From assembly GCF_032191465.1 (NCBI RefSeq), contig NZ_JAQOUE010000001.1:3131501-3195500 (forward strand): a DNA stretch of 64,000 nucleotides, read 5' to 3'. The position numbers were made by a program, and so were the translations under genes. Position 1 is the stretch's first letter, and each line of letters opens with the position of its first letter. The DNA comes from Candidatus Nitronereus thalassa (lineage in GTDB: Bacteria > Nitrospirota > Nitrospiria > Nitrospirales > UBA8639). The notes beneath the pieces were generated by a model, which had not been told where the DNA came from, did not search any database, and was given only the letters and a program-made list of their open reading frames with translations. This document shows positions 36,465 to 45,222 of the stretch, piece by piece.

Positions 36465-36601
36465 TCAACCTAACAATCTGGGATCACAATAATAGAGGGA
36501 AATGCGAATCGTAATCAGAAAATCGGATATGGGCTCGTGATTCTTCTCAGCATCATCCAACCCTGGGAAGTAGTCAACAAATGTGGGAGAGATCTTTAGA
36601 C

Positions 36602-36630
36602 TTGCGCAAAGGGTCATGTCTCCCTAGGAT
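36602..36630 (+). promoter_or_regulatory. possible promoter for the BtuF-like gene
   Basis: TTGCGC (36602-36607), 17-base spacer, TAGGAT (36625-36630), about 45 bases before the start codon. Moderate match. Confidence 0.3.
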
Positions 36631-36674
36631 TCAAACGCCGTCAATATTCTCCAATTGTTCAAGGAAGTGCCTGA

Positions 36675-37589
36675 ATGCCACGTGTGGTGTCATTAATCCC
36701 AAGTGCCACTGAGCTTGTCTGTGCCCTAGGCGCTCAAGATGATTTGGTGGGCCGCTCGCATGAATGCGATTTCCCTCCGAATGTAAACCATCTTCCGATA
36801 TGTACTTCACCCAAATTCGATCCTCAAGGCAGCAGCCAAGAAATTGATACTCGGGTAAAAAATCTCCTGCGTGAGGCGGTGTCGGTATATCGTATTGAGG
36901 CCCAGCAACTTCGGGACTTACGACCTGATTGTATTCTCACACAGGCACAGTGTGAAGTTTGTGCGGTCAGTTTGGCGGAAGTGGAGGAATTAGTCGAAGG
37001 GTGGGGTGGGACTCGACCCTCCATCGTGTCGCTTTCGCCGAATCAATTGTCCGATGTATGGAATGATATTCGGCGAGTGGCGCAGGCTCTGAGGCGGTCC
37101 CAAGTCGGTGAAGAACTGATTGTTCAATATCAACAGCGCGTGAAGTCGATCAGTTCACAAACGGAACGGATCACCACTCGACCGACAGTCATATGTATTG
37201 AATGGCTAAACCCTTTAATGGCATCGGCCAATTGGATGCCCGAACTGATTAACTACGCTGGCGGACAGAACGTATTTGGGCAGGCAGGAGAACATGCACC
37301 GTGGATTACGTGGGAATCGGTTCAACAGGAAGATCCCGATATTCTATTATTGCTCCCTTGCGGATTTTCCATTGCACGGACGCGCAAAGAAATTCATTTG
37401 TTGACTGATCGTCCGGGGTGGAAGGACCTCAAGGCAGTACAACAAAAAAAAGTGTTTCTCACGGATGGAAATCAATATTTTAATCGTCCAGGACCTCGGC
37501 TGGTCGACTCAATCGAAGTTTTGGCAGAAATCTTTCATCCAAATATGTTTACCTTTGGATATGAAGGGCGAGGTTGGGAGCGGTTGTAG
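36675..37589 (+). CDS. cobalamin/iron-type ABC substrate-binding protein (BtuF-like)
   Basis: A 304-aa protein of the class III metal-chelate binding fold: RVVSLIPSATELVCALGAQDDLVGRSHECDFP at the N-terminus (read here as SLIPSATELVCALGA and VGRSHECDFP), then RPDCILTQAQCEVCAVS and the long interdomain helix. No signal peptide or lipobox is visible, so it may be cytoplasmic or annotated with a wrong start. No transporter genes are adjacent. Similar orphan proteins are usually labelled cobalamin-binding. The ligand is not proven. Confidence 0.82.
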   Translation: MPRVVSLIPSATELVCALGAQDDLVGRSHECDFPPNVNHLPICTSPKFDPQGSSQEIDTRVKNLLREAVSVYRIEAQQLRDLRPDCILTQAQCEVCAVSLAEVEELVEGWGGTRPSIVSLSPNQLSDVWNDIRRVAQALRRSQVGEELIVQYQQRVKSISSQTERITTRPTVICIEWLNPLMASANWMPELINYAGGQNVFGQAGEHAPWITWESVQQEDPDILLLLPCGFSIARTRKEIHLLTDRPGWKDLKAVQQKKVFLTDGNQYFNRPGPRLVDSIEVLAEIFHPNMFTFGYEGRGWERL

Positions 37590-37644
37590 GGGGCTCTTTA
37601 AGCCCAGGATCTAAGCCCACCATAAGATTTCGCAAAAAATAGGG

Positions 37645-37905
37645 TTAATCCCGGTGAGTATTCTCTTCCTGATCACTTCCAATGTTCCGGGCCCGTTGAA
37701 TAAGTCGACCAAGTTCGTCCATAGCTCCATAGGCCCGTTTCAGCATTTCCTGGAAACGGTCGTGATGGTTCAGGTCTGCCAAATCGCGGACAAGGCGTGC
37801 ATAGCCGTGTCGAGTGCGTTCGTCCATGGACGGGATCCATACCCTTTGGAGTGGTTGGGGGTCTTGCGATGTTTGATCGCAGGTTCTTGTTTGTCTTTTC
37901 GTCAT
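37645..37905 (-). CDS. small unknown protein
   Basis: About 86 aa, charged and helical (RLVRDLADLNHHDRFQEMLKR), with no motif I know. ATG at 37905 (MTKRQTR) is chosen; the open frame continues upstream to 37983, but that part overlaps the likely leader of the next gene. No ribosome site is seen, so confidence is limited. Converges with the BtuF-like gene and diverges from the PagL-like gene. Confidence 0.55.
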   Translation of the reverse strand: MTKRQTRTCDQTSQDPQPLQRVWIPSMDERTRHGYARLVRDLADLNHHDRFQEMLKRAYGAMDELGRLIQRARNIGSDQEENTHRD

Positions 37906-38028
37906 TTTTGAAAATTTTCTTGCAATCAAAGTGTTGATTGCTCTTTTTGAGATCTGTAAGATGCCGCCCCAAGAGTTTGTCAAGAATTAAATGGCTGCAG
38001 GATGTGGCCGTGTTGGGTAAGGAAACAC

Positions 38029-38649
38029 ATGAATATTTTTTGGCATCGTTGGCTAGGCATTCTTTTGTTATTGGGAATTCTGAGTAGCATCCCGGCTCAT
38101 TCTTTGGCAGCGGTGGAAGCGCAGAATGTCATTAAATTTGGGACCATTGAATTGGGTATCCAGTCTGGATATTGGCAAGCGTTCACGGGATTGGGGAATG
38201 CCGTGTCCTCTAACCGAAGTGCGGTGTTTGTCCTTCCACAGATCGGGGTTGTTGTCACGGACAAAATTGAAGCGGGCTATTTCAGTGGGGCCATCGAGGT
38301 TCTCGCCGAACCAGTTGGGGCCCATTTCTTTGAACCCTTTAGTGCCTCGTTGGCAGGATTTTCTATCGTGGGACGATATAACTTTTTGGCTTTTGGTCGT
38401 TTGATGCCCTATTGGGATTTTGGCATGGGTGTTTCTTGGACGGATTTAGCCCCACGAATTCCTGAGCAAAGCACGCCCTTTGAATTTTTGCTTGAAACGG
38501 GTCCAGGGCTTCAATATTTCTTGACTCAAAACTTTGCGCTCACCGGCGCTCTTCGATTGCATCATATCTCCAATGCCAATATTGGCTCGAGAAACACTGG
38601 GATCAATGCCGTGCTCGGGCTCCTTGGTGTGTCTTACTATTTTGATTAG
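38029..38649 (+). CDS. acyloxyacyl hydrolase / PagL-like lipid A deacylase
   Basis: A 206-aa exported protein with signal peptide (about 1-27, ending HSLAA) and a beta-barrel-like body. Near the C-terminus LHHISNANIG contains the His-x-Ser-Asn motif (His179, Ser181) that matches the catalytic residues of PagL, an outer-membrane enzyme that removes the 3-O acyl chain of lipid A. Length is slightly above PagL. TAAGGAAA precedes ATG 38029. Modification of LPS is inferred from the family. Confidence 0.8.
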   Translation: MNIFWHRWLGILLLLGILSSIPAHSLAAVEAQNVIKFGTIELGIQSGYWQAFTGLGNAVSSNRSAVFVLPQIGVVVTDKIEAGYFSGAIEVLAEPVGAHFFEPFSASLAGFSIVGRYNFLAFGRLMPYWDFGMGVSWTDLAPRIPEQSTPFEFLLETGPGLQYFLTQNFALTGALRLHHISNANIGSRNTGINAVLGLLGVSYYFD

Positions 38650-38681
38650 CCGGGTGGTCCCGCCTAGATAACTTGTCTTTC

Positions 38682-39257
38682 ATGAACCCCTTCCCGTCCT
38701 CAACTTCGGGATTCCACTTCTACAATGAGATGGAATCCCGACTTCCTAGGTTGGGCCTTATTCAAGGGACACCAAGTCAGTCCAGCCTCATTCGAGACAT
38801 TCAGAATGCCCCATTAGATAAACTGCTTGGTTCGGCCGTTCAGAACCAATCAATGGCAGAGGCAGTGAAGGCAGGTTTGTGTGTGGGCTTGGATGCCTGG
38901 GAAGAGGCCCATGCCATTGCGCAGGACCTCGATACCGTCGAGGGGAGTTATTGGCATGGCATCGTTCACCGGCGAGAACCAGATCCTGGCAATGCCAAAT
39001 ATTGGTTTCGTCGTGTAGGACTTCATCCTGTTTTGAAACAATTAGGGAGTCAGGAAACCCTGGAAGAATTAGCATCCCTGACTGTCTTTGACATCATTGT
39101 TCAATCGGGCTCATGGGTCCCTGGCCGTTTTATCGATTTGTGCATGGAATGTGAGCGTGGGGAAACTCCGGAAATTAAACCCGAGTTGCAAGCGCTTCAA
39201 AAGAAAGAAATTGAACTCCTGCTGACCTATTGCATCCAAAACGCGATGGGTGCATAA
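38682..39257 (+). CDS. conserved unknown protein
   Basis: About 191 aa, soluble, no signal. A well-conserved-looking core runs AGLCVGLDAWEEAHAIAQD, then GSYWHGIVHRREPDPGNAKYW and FRRVGLHPVL (about 65-125). The His-rich GSYWHGIVHRREPD block suggests an enzyme active site or metal site, but I do not know the family's function. I recall similar proteins in Acidobacteria and Planctomycetes. ATG 38682 preferred to TTG 38673. Confidence 0.78.
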   Translation: MNPFPSSTSGFHFYNEMESRLPRLGLIQGTPSQSSLIRDIQNAPLDKLLGSAVQNQSMAEAVKAGLCVGLDAWEEAHAIAQDLDTVEGSYWHGIVHRREPDPGNAKYWFRRVGLHPVLKQLGSQETLEELASLTVFDIIVQSGSWVPGRFIDLCMECERGETPEIKPELQALQKKEIELLLTYCIQNAMGA

Positions 39258-39315
39258 ATTTTCTTTCCCTCATATTGTCCCACTCCCCCTCCCCAAAGTA
39301 GGGAATAAAAACATC

Positions 39316-40275
39316 ATGAATCTCTCTCAGGATATCATCCAGAAATTCCGCGAAGAATATCTCACCTCCCTTCCTCCCATCATTGACCGTGCCTCGACCG
39401 TGCGTTTATCTCACCGCTGGGATGGGTTGTTTCAGTGTTCGATCACGCCTAGGGCTGAGTTAATATCGCCAGACTTGCTTTCTTCCATGTTGGATTTGTA
39501 CCAGGTGCCATCCTTCGAACAACTCCTTCCTAAGTATTTAGGTGAGGATGCTCAATGGGGGGGCATCGTATCTCCCCGTGTCGCCAATATCACTCGTGAA
39601 CCCATTGCCTATGTGGAGCAGTGGTTTGTCTCTGACCCTGGTGACCTAAAAACATTAATTGAGGCCATCAAAACTCGGTGGCCTTTCCCTTTCGCCGCTA
39701 TTTGGATTCCCCTGTCTCCGCGGCATCGATGTGCTTCAATTCTTCCGGGGTGGGAGTCAGCGCGGTTGGCGGAATGTGCCTATGTGGCCGATTGGGGTTG
39801 CACTCGGCCCGATGTGCCGTCGGTGACAAAATTCAACCAATTTTCTTGCGCCTTGAATCAAGGATTGGATGAATGGTGGCCAGACCTGTTCCAAGAATTG
39901 AATCGAGACATCTCAGCTTCAAAAGCAGACTCCGAAATTTCATCACTCAAGAACAGTCTGGAGTCTTGCCTGAGAACTGGAGGAATTCTCACTCTCCACG
40001 ATGTTAGGGGAATGGCGGCTGTTATATCTTGGGCTCGGGGCAGTGACGCAGAATTGTTGATTCCTCAATGCTGGAATATTCCGTGTATTTTTGTTCGGCC
40101 TGATCTTCGAGGTCAGGGTTTGGCCAAACACCTCTACGCTCTTGCCTCTCAGAATATGCTCCTTGAAGAAAATCCATTCATGTGCGCGCGTGTTCATGGT
40201 GAAAACCAGGCGAGCTGTAAAGCTTTGGAGTCTGTGGGCGCTGAACGGGTGATGGAAATCTTTACGGTGGAATAA
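39316..40275 (+). CDS. GNAT-family N-acetyltransferase
   Basis: About 319 aa. The C-terminal half has the acetyl-CoA binding motif A: IPCIFVRPDLRGQGLAKHLYALA (read as VRPDLRGQGLAKHLY), and later GENQASCKALESVGAERV, both typical of GNAT folds. The N-terminal half (about 1-190) is unlike GNAT and unrecognised; it may be a degenerate GNAT repeat. ATG 39316 is favoured; GTG 39250 would overlap the upstream gene. Ends 9 bases from the convergent NSS transporter gene. Substrate unknown. Confidence 0.8.
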   Translation: MNLSQDIIQKFREEYLTSLPPIIDRASTVRLSHRWDGLFQCSITPRAELISPDLLSSMLDLYQVPSFEQLLPKYLGEDAQWGGIVSPRVANITREPIAYVEQWFVSDPGDLKTLIEAIKTRWPFPFAAIWIPLSPRHRCASILPGWESARLAECAYVADWGCTRPDVPSVTKFNQFSCALNQGLDEWWPDLFQELNRDISASKADSEISSLKNSLESCLRTGGILTLHDVRGMAAVISWARGSDAELLIPQCWNIPCIFVRPDLRGQGLAKHLYALASQNMLLEENPFMCARVHGENQASCKALESVGAERVMEIFTVE

Positions 40276-40284
40276 GTTCTGAAA

Positions 40285-41649
40285 TTAAAACACGCCAATG
40301 GCATGAATTAGTACGATGGAGACCGCAATGGGGGCGATGAAGCGAATGAGGATCTGCCAAAGGGAATAGCCAGCCTCAGTGTTCATATTCAGTTCGGCAT
40401 GACTGGTGTCCTTAGTCATGAGCCAGCCAGCAAAGATCGCAATGCCAATCCCACCTATGGGGAGCATGAGGTTAGACGTTAGGAAGTCGAGGAGATCGAA
40501 AAAGGTCATTCCAAAGACTTTGACGTTGGTCCAGAGATTAAAGGAAAAGGCCGTGCCCAGTCCCAGAAGCCAGGTAGCCAATCCGGTCCACAGCGCGGCT
40601 TGTTTCCGAGTCATGTTGAAATTTTCGATCATCATGGTAACAGCAGGTTCAATGAGTGAAATCGAAGACGTCCAAGCAGCGACCAGAAGCAGCACAAAAA
40701 ACAATGTACCAAACAACATGCCCGCGGCCATGTGCCCGAAAGCCACAGGGATGGTCTCAAAAATAAGGCTGGGCCCGGCTCCGGGTTCGAGCGTATTTGC
40801 AAATACGATGGGAAAAATCGCCATGCCCGCAAGAAGGGCGACCATGGAATCGGCAAGAGCAATGGCCACGGAGGTACTTGCGATGGATGTGCCCTTGGGC
40901 ACATATGAGCCGTAAATCATGATGGTTCCCATGCCCAGGCTCAGGCTGAAAAATGCTTGCCCCATAGCGGTAAGCATACTTGTTCCTGAGAAATGGCTGA
41001 AGTCTGGAGTAAATAAAAAGGCCAACCCTTTCATGAAATATCCGGTTGTCATGGCGTATCCCACGAGAGTGAGCAGTAGCACAAAAAGCGCGGGCATGAG
41101 GTAGGTCACGGCTTTTTCTAGTCCGCTTTGAACCCCTCGGCCAACAATATACATGGTGATGATCATGAATAGCGTATGCCAGCCCACTTGAATCAATGGA
41201 CTTCCGACAAATTCTTGGAAAAGAGCCGATGCCCCCTCTCCGTTCAGGCCGGAGAAACTCCCCGTAGCGGAATGGATGATATACCCAATCGTCCATCCTC
41301 CGATTACGCTGTAATAGGAAAGGATGAGCATGCCGGCAAGGGTTCCGCTCCATCCGATGAGTTGCCAGCTTTGGCTGGCGTTGTTTTCCTGAGCCAGCGC
41401 ACGCATGGTGTTGATCGGTGTTTGGCGTCCCCGCCTTCCTATCATGACTTCCGCCATCATCATGGGAATGCCTAACGCGGCTACGCAGAGGATATAGACC
41501 AACACAAAAGCGCTGCCACCATGAATTCCTGTGAGGTATGGAAATTTCCAGATGTTTCCCAGCCCTACGGCTGCGCCAGTTGCGGCCATGATAAAAGTCC
41601 AACGTGAGGACCATTGACCATGGATGGATTGTTGATCGTTGCTAATCAT
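40285..41649 (-). CDS. sodium-dependent neurotransmitter-symporter family (NSS) transporter
   Basis: A 454-aa LeuT-fold transporter with about 11-12 membrane helices. The hallmark of helix 1 is GLGNIWKFPYLTGIHGGSAF (about 31-50), with the unwound GNxWKFPY sequence that binds sodium and substrate. FSLSLGMGTIMIYGSY is the helix 6 region. It should take up an amino acid with sodium. The substrate cannot be read from sequence. Single-gene unit. Confidence 0.93.
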   Translation of the reverse strand: MISNDQQSIHGQWSSRWTFIMAATGAAVGLGNIWKFPYLTGIHGGSAFVLVYILCVAALGIPMMMAEVMIGRRGRQTPINTMRALAQENNASQSWQLIGWSGTLAGMLILSYYSVIGGWTIGYIIHSATGSFSGLNGEGASALFQEFVGSPLIQVGWHTLFMIITMYIVGRGVQSGLEKAVTYLMPALFVLLLTLVGYAMTTGYFMKGLAFLFTPDFSHFSGTSMLTAMGQAFFSLSLGMGTIMIYGSYVPKGTSIASTSVAIALADSMVALLAGMAIFPIVFANTLEPGAGPSLIFETIPVAFGHMAAGMLFGTLFFVLLLVAAWTSSISLIEPAVTMMIENFNMTRKQAALWTGLATWLLGLGTAFSFNLWTNVKVFGMTFFDLLDFLTSNLMLPIGGIGIAIFAGWLMTKDTSHAELNMNTEAGYSLWQILIRFIAPIAVSIVLIHAIGVF

Positions 41650-41811
41650 GCCTGTGTTGATCAGCTTTCTTTGCGGCGGCTTGGTTTATTGGAACGGGTG
41701 TATGTAGATAAGTACAAAAAGACATTCTTTATTGCCGGCGGAGTGTAGCCGTCAGTATAAGGGGTTGCAAGGGTTTTTTCTTACAATAGTTCGGGTTGAA
41801 AAAGGGACGAC

Positions 41812-41840
41812 TTGAGATCGAATCGTCGGCTGACTATAGT
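41812..41840 (+). promoter_or_regulatory. sigma-70-like promoter for the ThyX-like gene
   Basis: TTGAGA (41812-41817), exactly 17 bases, TATAGT (41835-41840). A leader of about 50 bases with GTAGGAGG precedes the start codon at 41898. Confidence 0.6.
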
Positions 41841-41897
41841 GAACCGCTTTGATGCCCTCTGGATTTCCAATGGAGGACAGTAGGAGGATTTTGCCCC

Positions 41898-43391
41898 ATG
41901 TCAGATAAGGAAAAAGCTACGCGTCGGATTGTCGTCCTGGCTCCGATGCCGCCGGAAAAATCGGCGTATGCCCTGGCGCGGTATAGCCGGTCTCCGGATT
42001 CCATTGAAGAGAGCTTACAGTGGGTCCACGGTCATTCGTCGGAAAAGTTTTGGGAACAATTTTATTTTGCCTATGGTCATGGCTCCATTGCCGATCTTGG
42101 GCATGTGACGATCTCCTTGGAAAATATTTCCGAATTAGCTGCGATTCGTGTGGAAGACGAACCGTTGTGGGATGGGCAGGCCAAGTCGAGTCGCTACCAA
42201 AATTTTGCGGTATCCGGGTGTTACATGCCCTCGAATATCGAAGGCACGGAAACCGAGGCGCTGTATCGTGGCGTGTTGGGCAGCCTTTTTAATCTGTACC
42301 AGACCTTTCACAACCCCTTACAGCAGTTTCTTCGCGAACAATCCCCCAAGCCCGATGCGATGAAGCAAAGTGATTATGACCGAACCATTGCTGCGCGTAC
42401 TTTTGATGTCACGCGGTACCTGTTGCCGCTGGCTGCGAAAACGAATGTGGGTCAGGTGGTGAGTATTCGTACATTGGAAAAACAAATTACCCGCCTGCTT
42501 TCAGCGCAGTTGCCGGAATTAAAAGCTATTGGGGAAGAATTAAAAGATGCCTGTGCGAAGCGGCCCTCGGATGTTTGGCCCACGCTTTGCGGAAGTGATG
42601 GTTCTGGACTCGAACCCCTCGCTCCTACCTTAGCACGTCATGCGAATGCCAATGCGTATCAAGCGGAGGTATATCGAGATCTCCAACGCTATGCCAAGAA
42701 GGTGTTGAGAAAAGCGGGCCTTGATACCCCAACAGCCTGGGCTCATCGAAATGACCCTGTGGATTTAATTGAACCCCATCCTTTGCAAGATGAATTAGTT
42801 GCGACCCTGCTGTATCGGGCAAGTCATGCGCCGTATCGCAGTATCTTGGAGGTGGTGCAAGGCATGTCGATTGAGGAAAAAGAAGAGACCATTCAAGTCG
42901 CCTATCGACACCGAGGTCCCTATGATGAACTGATTAAGGAATTTCGATGTGGGTATCCCTTAATTTTTGATGTGCTGATGGATATAGGCGGGTGGCGCGA
43001 TATGCACCGCCATCGTCGTTGTCAGCAAGTGCAACAGAATTTCACAACCATGCATGGGTACGATATGCCCAAACCGTTGGTCGAAGCAGGATTGGACCGG
43101 GATTATCAATTGGCCATGGATGCGGTGAAGCAAGACTTGGAACGTATGCGCGGGCTGGATCAAGAGTCTGCGATTTATGCAATCCCCTTTGGTTTCAAAG
43201 TGCGCTGCTTGTTTAAAATGGATTACGCGGAAGCCGAGTACATTTCGCAACTGCGCTCTGGGGTCAAGGGCCATTGGTCGTATCGGACCATTGCTTGGCT
43301 GATGAAGAAAAAAATGACGGAGCAATATCCCTACCTAGGGGAGTTGATCCAAGCCACGCCTCCTGATGTCGAAGATACTCTCACACGATGA
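41898..43391 (+). CDS. duplicated ThyX-like (FAD-dependent thymidylate synthase family) protein
   Basis: A 497-aa protein, twice the length of classical ThyX (about 220-250 aa). Half 1 has FAYGHGSIADLGHVTISLENIS and DGQAKSSRYQNF (in part the ThyX SxRY block). Half 2 has RASHAPYRSI and MHRHRRCQQVQQNF, matching the RHRxxSxxxxSxR region but with Cys and Gln in place of the conserved serine. It reads as an ancient tandem duplication in which each half keeps part of the motif. ThyX makes dTMP from dUMP with FAD; activity here is uncertain. AGGAGG upstream. Confidence 0.85.
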   Translation: MSDKEKATRRIVVLAPMPPEKSAYALARYSRSPDSIEESLQWVHGHSSEKFWEQFYFAYGHGSIADLGHVTISLENISELAAIRVEDEPLWDGQAKSSRYQNFAVSGCYMPSNIEGTETEALYRGVLGSLFNLYQTFHNPLQQFLREQSPKPDAMKQSDYDRTIAARTFDVTRYLLPLAAKTNVGQVVSIRTLEKQITRLLSAQLPELKAIGEELKDACAKRPSDVWPTLCGSDGSGLEPLAPTLARHANANAYQAEVYRDLQRYAKKVLRKAGLDTPTAWAHRNDPVDLIEPHPLQDELVATLLYRASHAPYRSILEVVQGMSIEEKEETIQVAYRHRGPYDELIKEFRCGYPLIFDVLMDIGGWRDMHRHRRCQQVQQNFTTMHGYDMPKPLVEAGLDRDYQLAMDAVKQDLERMRGLDQESAIYAIPFGFKVRCLFKMDYAEAEYISQLRSGVKGHWSYRTIAWLMKKKMTEQYPYLGELIQATPPDVEDTLTR

Positions 43392-43438
43392 TAATAGGTA
43401 GGAGTTACAATCATTCATGAATATATTACGAGAACAAC

Positions 43439-44464
43439 ATGTCTGACGGGGCGAAAGTTGAGGACGCCATTACCCAAGGTAATTGGGAGCAAGCCTGGGA
43501 TGTGGCCACGCAATGGTCCCAATCCGAATCCGCTGGTCCTCCCGCATTTTTTGTGCTGAATGTGCTTCATCTCTTGAGGGGAGAGTTTGCCCTAGCGTGG
43601 AAAATGCACGCCAAATCGCTTCATGAGGAAGAGGATATTCAGCAAGTGCGGGCCTGGGTGGATGGTCTGCTTGAGAAATATCCACGCGAAGGCTATGTGC
43701 ACTTATTTCTTGGATTGTTTCTCGCACAATCCGGGCAGTCGGAGAAGTCTTTGGAAAGTTATCAAGAGGCGTCCCGCCTGAGGCCAGAGTCCCCCTTTCC
43801 TTATTTTTTTCAAGCCCAAATTTATCAATGGATGCGAAAGACGGATCAAGTGATCAAGGCCTATCGTCAGGCCGTCAAACTAGATCCGAATTATATCGCT
43901 GCACGGTTAAATTTAGGAGTGGCCTATCAAGAGCATGGTCAATTGGAAATGGCCATTCCGCAATATAGGGAAATCATTAAACTTAGGCCGGACGAAACCT
44001 TGGGACATAGTAATCTGGCCTGTGCGTTGGCCGAACAAGGTAAAATTGATGCGGCGATAAAGGAATATAAAACGGCCCTGGAATTAAATTCGGAAGATGC
44101 CGAACTTCACTTTGCCTTAGCGGGAGTCTATGAACAAAAGGGGCGGATGGATATGGCCCTTCGGGAATATCAGGAGACACTACGGATCAACAAGGAGTTT
44201 GCCCCGGCTGCTACCGCCGTTGGGTGGATTCTCATGGAAAAAGGTAGAGTGGATGAAGCCTTGGATAATTTTAGTACTGCATTGAAGTCCAATCCCGATG
44301 ATGCCCAAGCCACGTTCGGCGTGGGTCGCGTGTATGACAGAAAGGGTAAACCAGATCTGGCCGGCGACCATTTCCAGCGGGCGTTACAATTGGAAAAAGA
44401 TCCCACCAAGAAAACAGCCATTTTGAATTTTATTGACAAGATTGTGGGCGGGTATCACGATTAA
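43439..44464 (+). CDS. TPR-repeat protein
   Basis: A 341-aa soluble protein built of about seven TPR motifs in residues 75-330, for example PYFFQAQIYQWMRKTDQVIK, AARLNLGVAYQEHGQLEMAI and LGHSNLACALAEQGKIDAAI. The first 75 residues are helical and less regular. No signal peptide. Located 47 bases after the ThyX-like gene and probably co-transcribed. Acts presumably as a protein-interaction scaffold; partner unknown. Confidence 0.87.
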   Translation: MSDGAKVEDAITQGNWEQAWDVATQWSQSESAGPPAFFVLNVLHLLRGEFALAWKMHAKSLHEEEDIQQVRAWVDGLLEKYPREGYVHLFLGLFLAQSGQSEKSLESYQEASRLRPESPFPYFFQAQIYQWMRKTDQVIKAYRQAVKLDPNYIAARLNLGVAYQEHGQLEMAIPQYREIIKLRPDETLGHSNLACALAEQGKIDAAIKEYKTALELNSEDAELHFALAGVYEQKGRMDMALREYQETLRINKEFAPAATAVGWILMEKGRVDEALDNFSTALKSNPDDAQATFGVGRVYDRKGKPDLAGDHFQRALQLEKDPTKKTAILNFIDKIVGGYHD

Positions 44465-44486
44465 GTTGTGATGCGTTAACTAGTAG

Positions 44487-44571
44487 GCGTGAAGCGCAAA
44501 AAAATAGATTGTTAGGAATAATAAATGGGCAACAGAAGAAACACTTCTTGGGTGCTTCACTCTACACGAAG
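44487..44571. repeat. GTGAAGC inverted motif between convergent genes
   Basis: GCGTGAAGCGCAAA at 44487-44500 and its inverse GGTGCTTCACTC at about 44551-44562 flank a short AT-rich tract. Similar GTGAAGCG words occur at two other convergent gene borders (23261, 25281). Confidence 0.35.
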
Positions 44572-44574
44572 ATT

Positions 44575-44949
44575 CTAAATGTCCTGAATCGACTGTCGAA
44601 GTGAAGTGATTTGTTTCGGTGGGTCCCCGAGTTTGCCGAGTTCGGCCTTGATTTGGTCTTTTAGGTAGGATGAATACCCGACGCGATCTAAGAAAAATTC
44701 AAGCAGCTTGTCGCCCAGAATCGCGCTTTGTTTTTTCAATTCTTCGACGTCTTCATCGCTGACCGGCACATAGGTGCTGCCAATGTGCAACAACACCTTA
44801 TAATAATCACCTTCTGCTCGCCGTTCGAATCGTAACCCGTTCATCATCATAAATAACCGGTTGTTTTTTCCTTTCCGATGCCTGGCGGTCCGCATTGTAT
44901 GCAAACCGGCCTTGGGAAGACAAGAGAGAAGGAATGAGGTATTGGGCAT
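44575..44949 (-). CDS. small unknown protein
   Basis: Up to 124 aa. The conserved-looking part is FERRAEGDYYKVLLHIGSTYVPVSDEDVEELKKQ (strand-rich, then helix) followed by a charged helical tail. No known motif and no signal peptide. The start is uncertain: ATG 44949 follows GAAGG closely, but an internal ATG at 44895 (MRTARHRKG) would give 106 aa. It converges with the TPR gene. Confidence 0.6.
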   Translation of the reverse strand: MPNTSFLLSCLPKAGLHTMRTARHRKGKNNRLFMMMNGLRFERRAEGDYYKVLLHIGSTYVPVSDEDVEELKKQSAILGDKLLEFFLDRVGYSSYLKDQIKAELGKLGDPPKQITSLRQSIQDI

Positions 44950-45107
44950 AGCCTTCTATTGTGACGGGTGGCACTCACAATCCTTGACCCCCATGAGGGT
45001 GTAGTGGTAGCGTAGGTTCCTTCCAAACTGCACCGTGACTCGATCCTCTGTTTTCCCAGTTTAACAGATTTGATAGGAAGAAGATTTTCTTGGTTTTGAG
45101 GTAAATT

Positions 45108-45136
45108 TTGCGTAGGATCTATTCGGGTTTTATCAC
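45108..45136 (+). promoter_or_regulatory. possible promoter for serC-serA
   Basis: TTGCGT (45108-45113), 17-base spacer, TATCAC (45131-45136), about 85 bases before the serC ATG. Confidence 0.35.
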
Positions 45137-45222
45137 AAAGCGTAGATCGTCGATGACGATACTCTGTGTGGGGCTGATGTTGGAGATATTGGGAGTGTTA
45201 CAAAATTTGGAGAAAGAATTGT

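Noticed and set aside
40757-41614. 285-codon minus-strand ORF in another frame within the NSS transporter
   Set aside because: Composition rich in Arg/His/Ser and no hydrophobic pattern; the LeuT-type frame is clearly real.
44950-45222. Possible serine or other riboswitch before serC
   Set aside because: Looked for paired conserved segments of known riboswitches; none seen, only a weak promoter.
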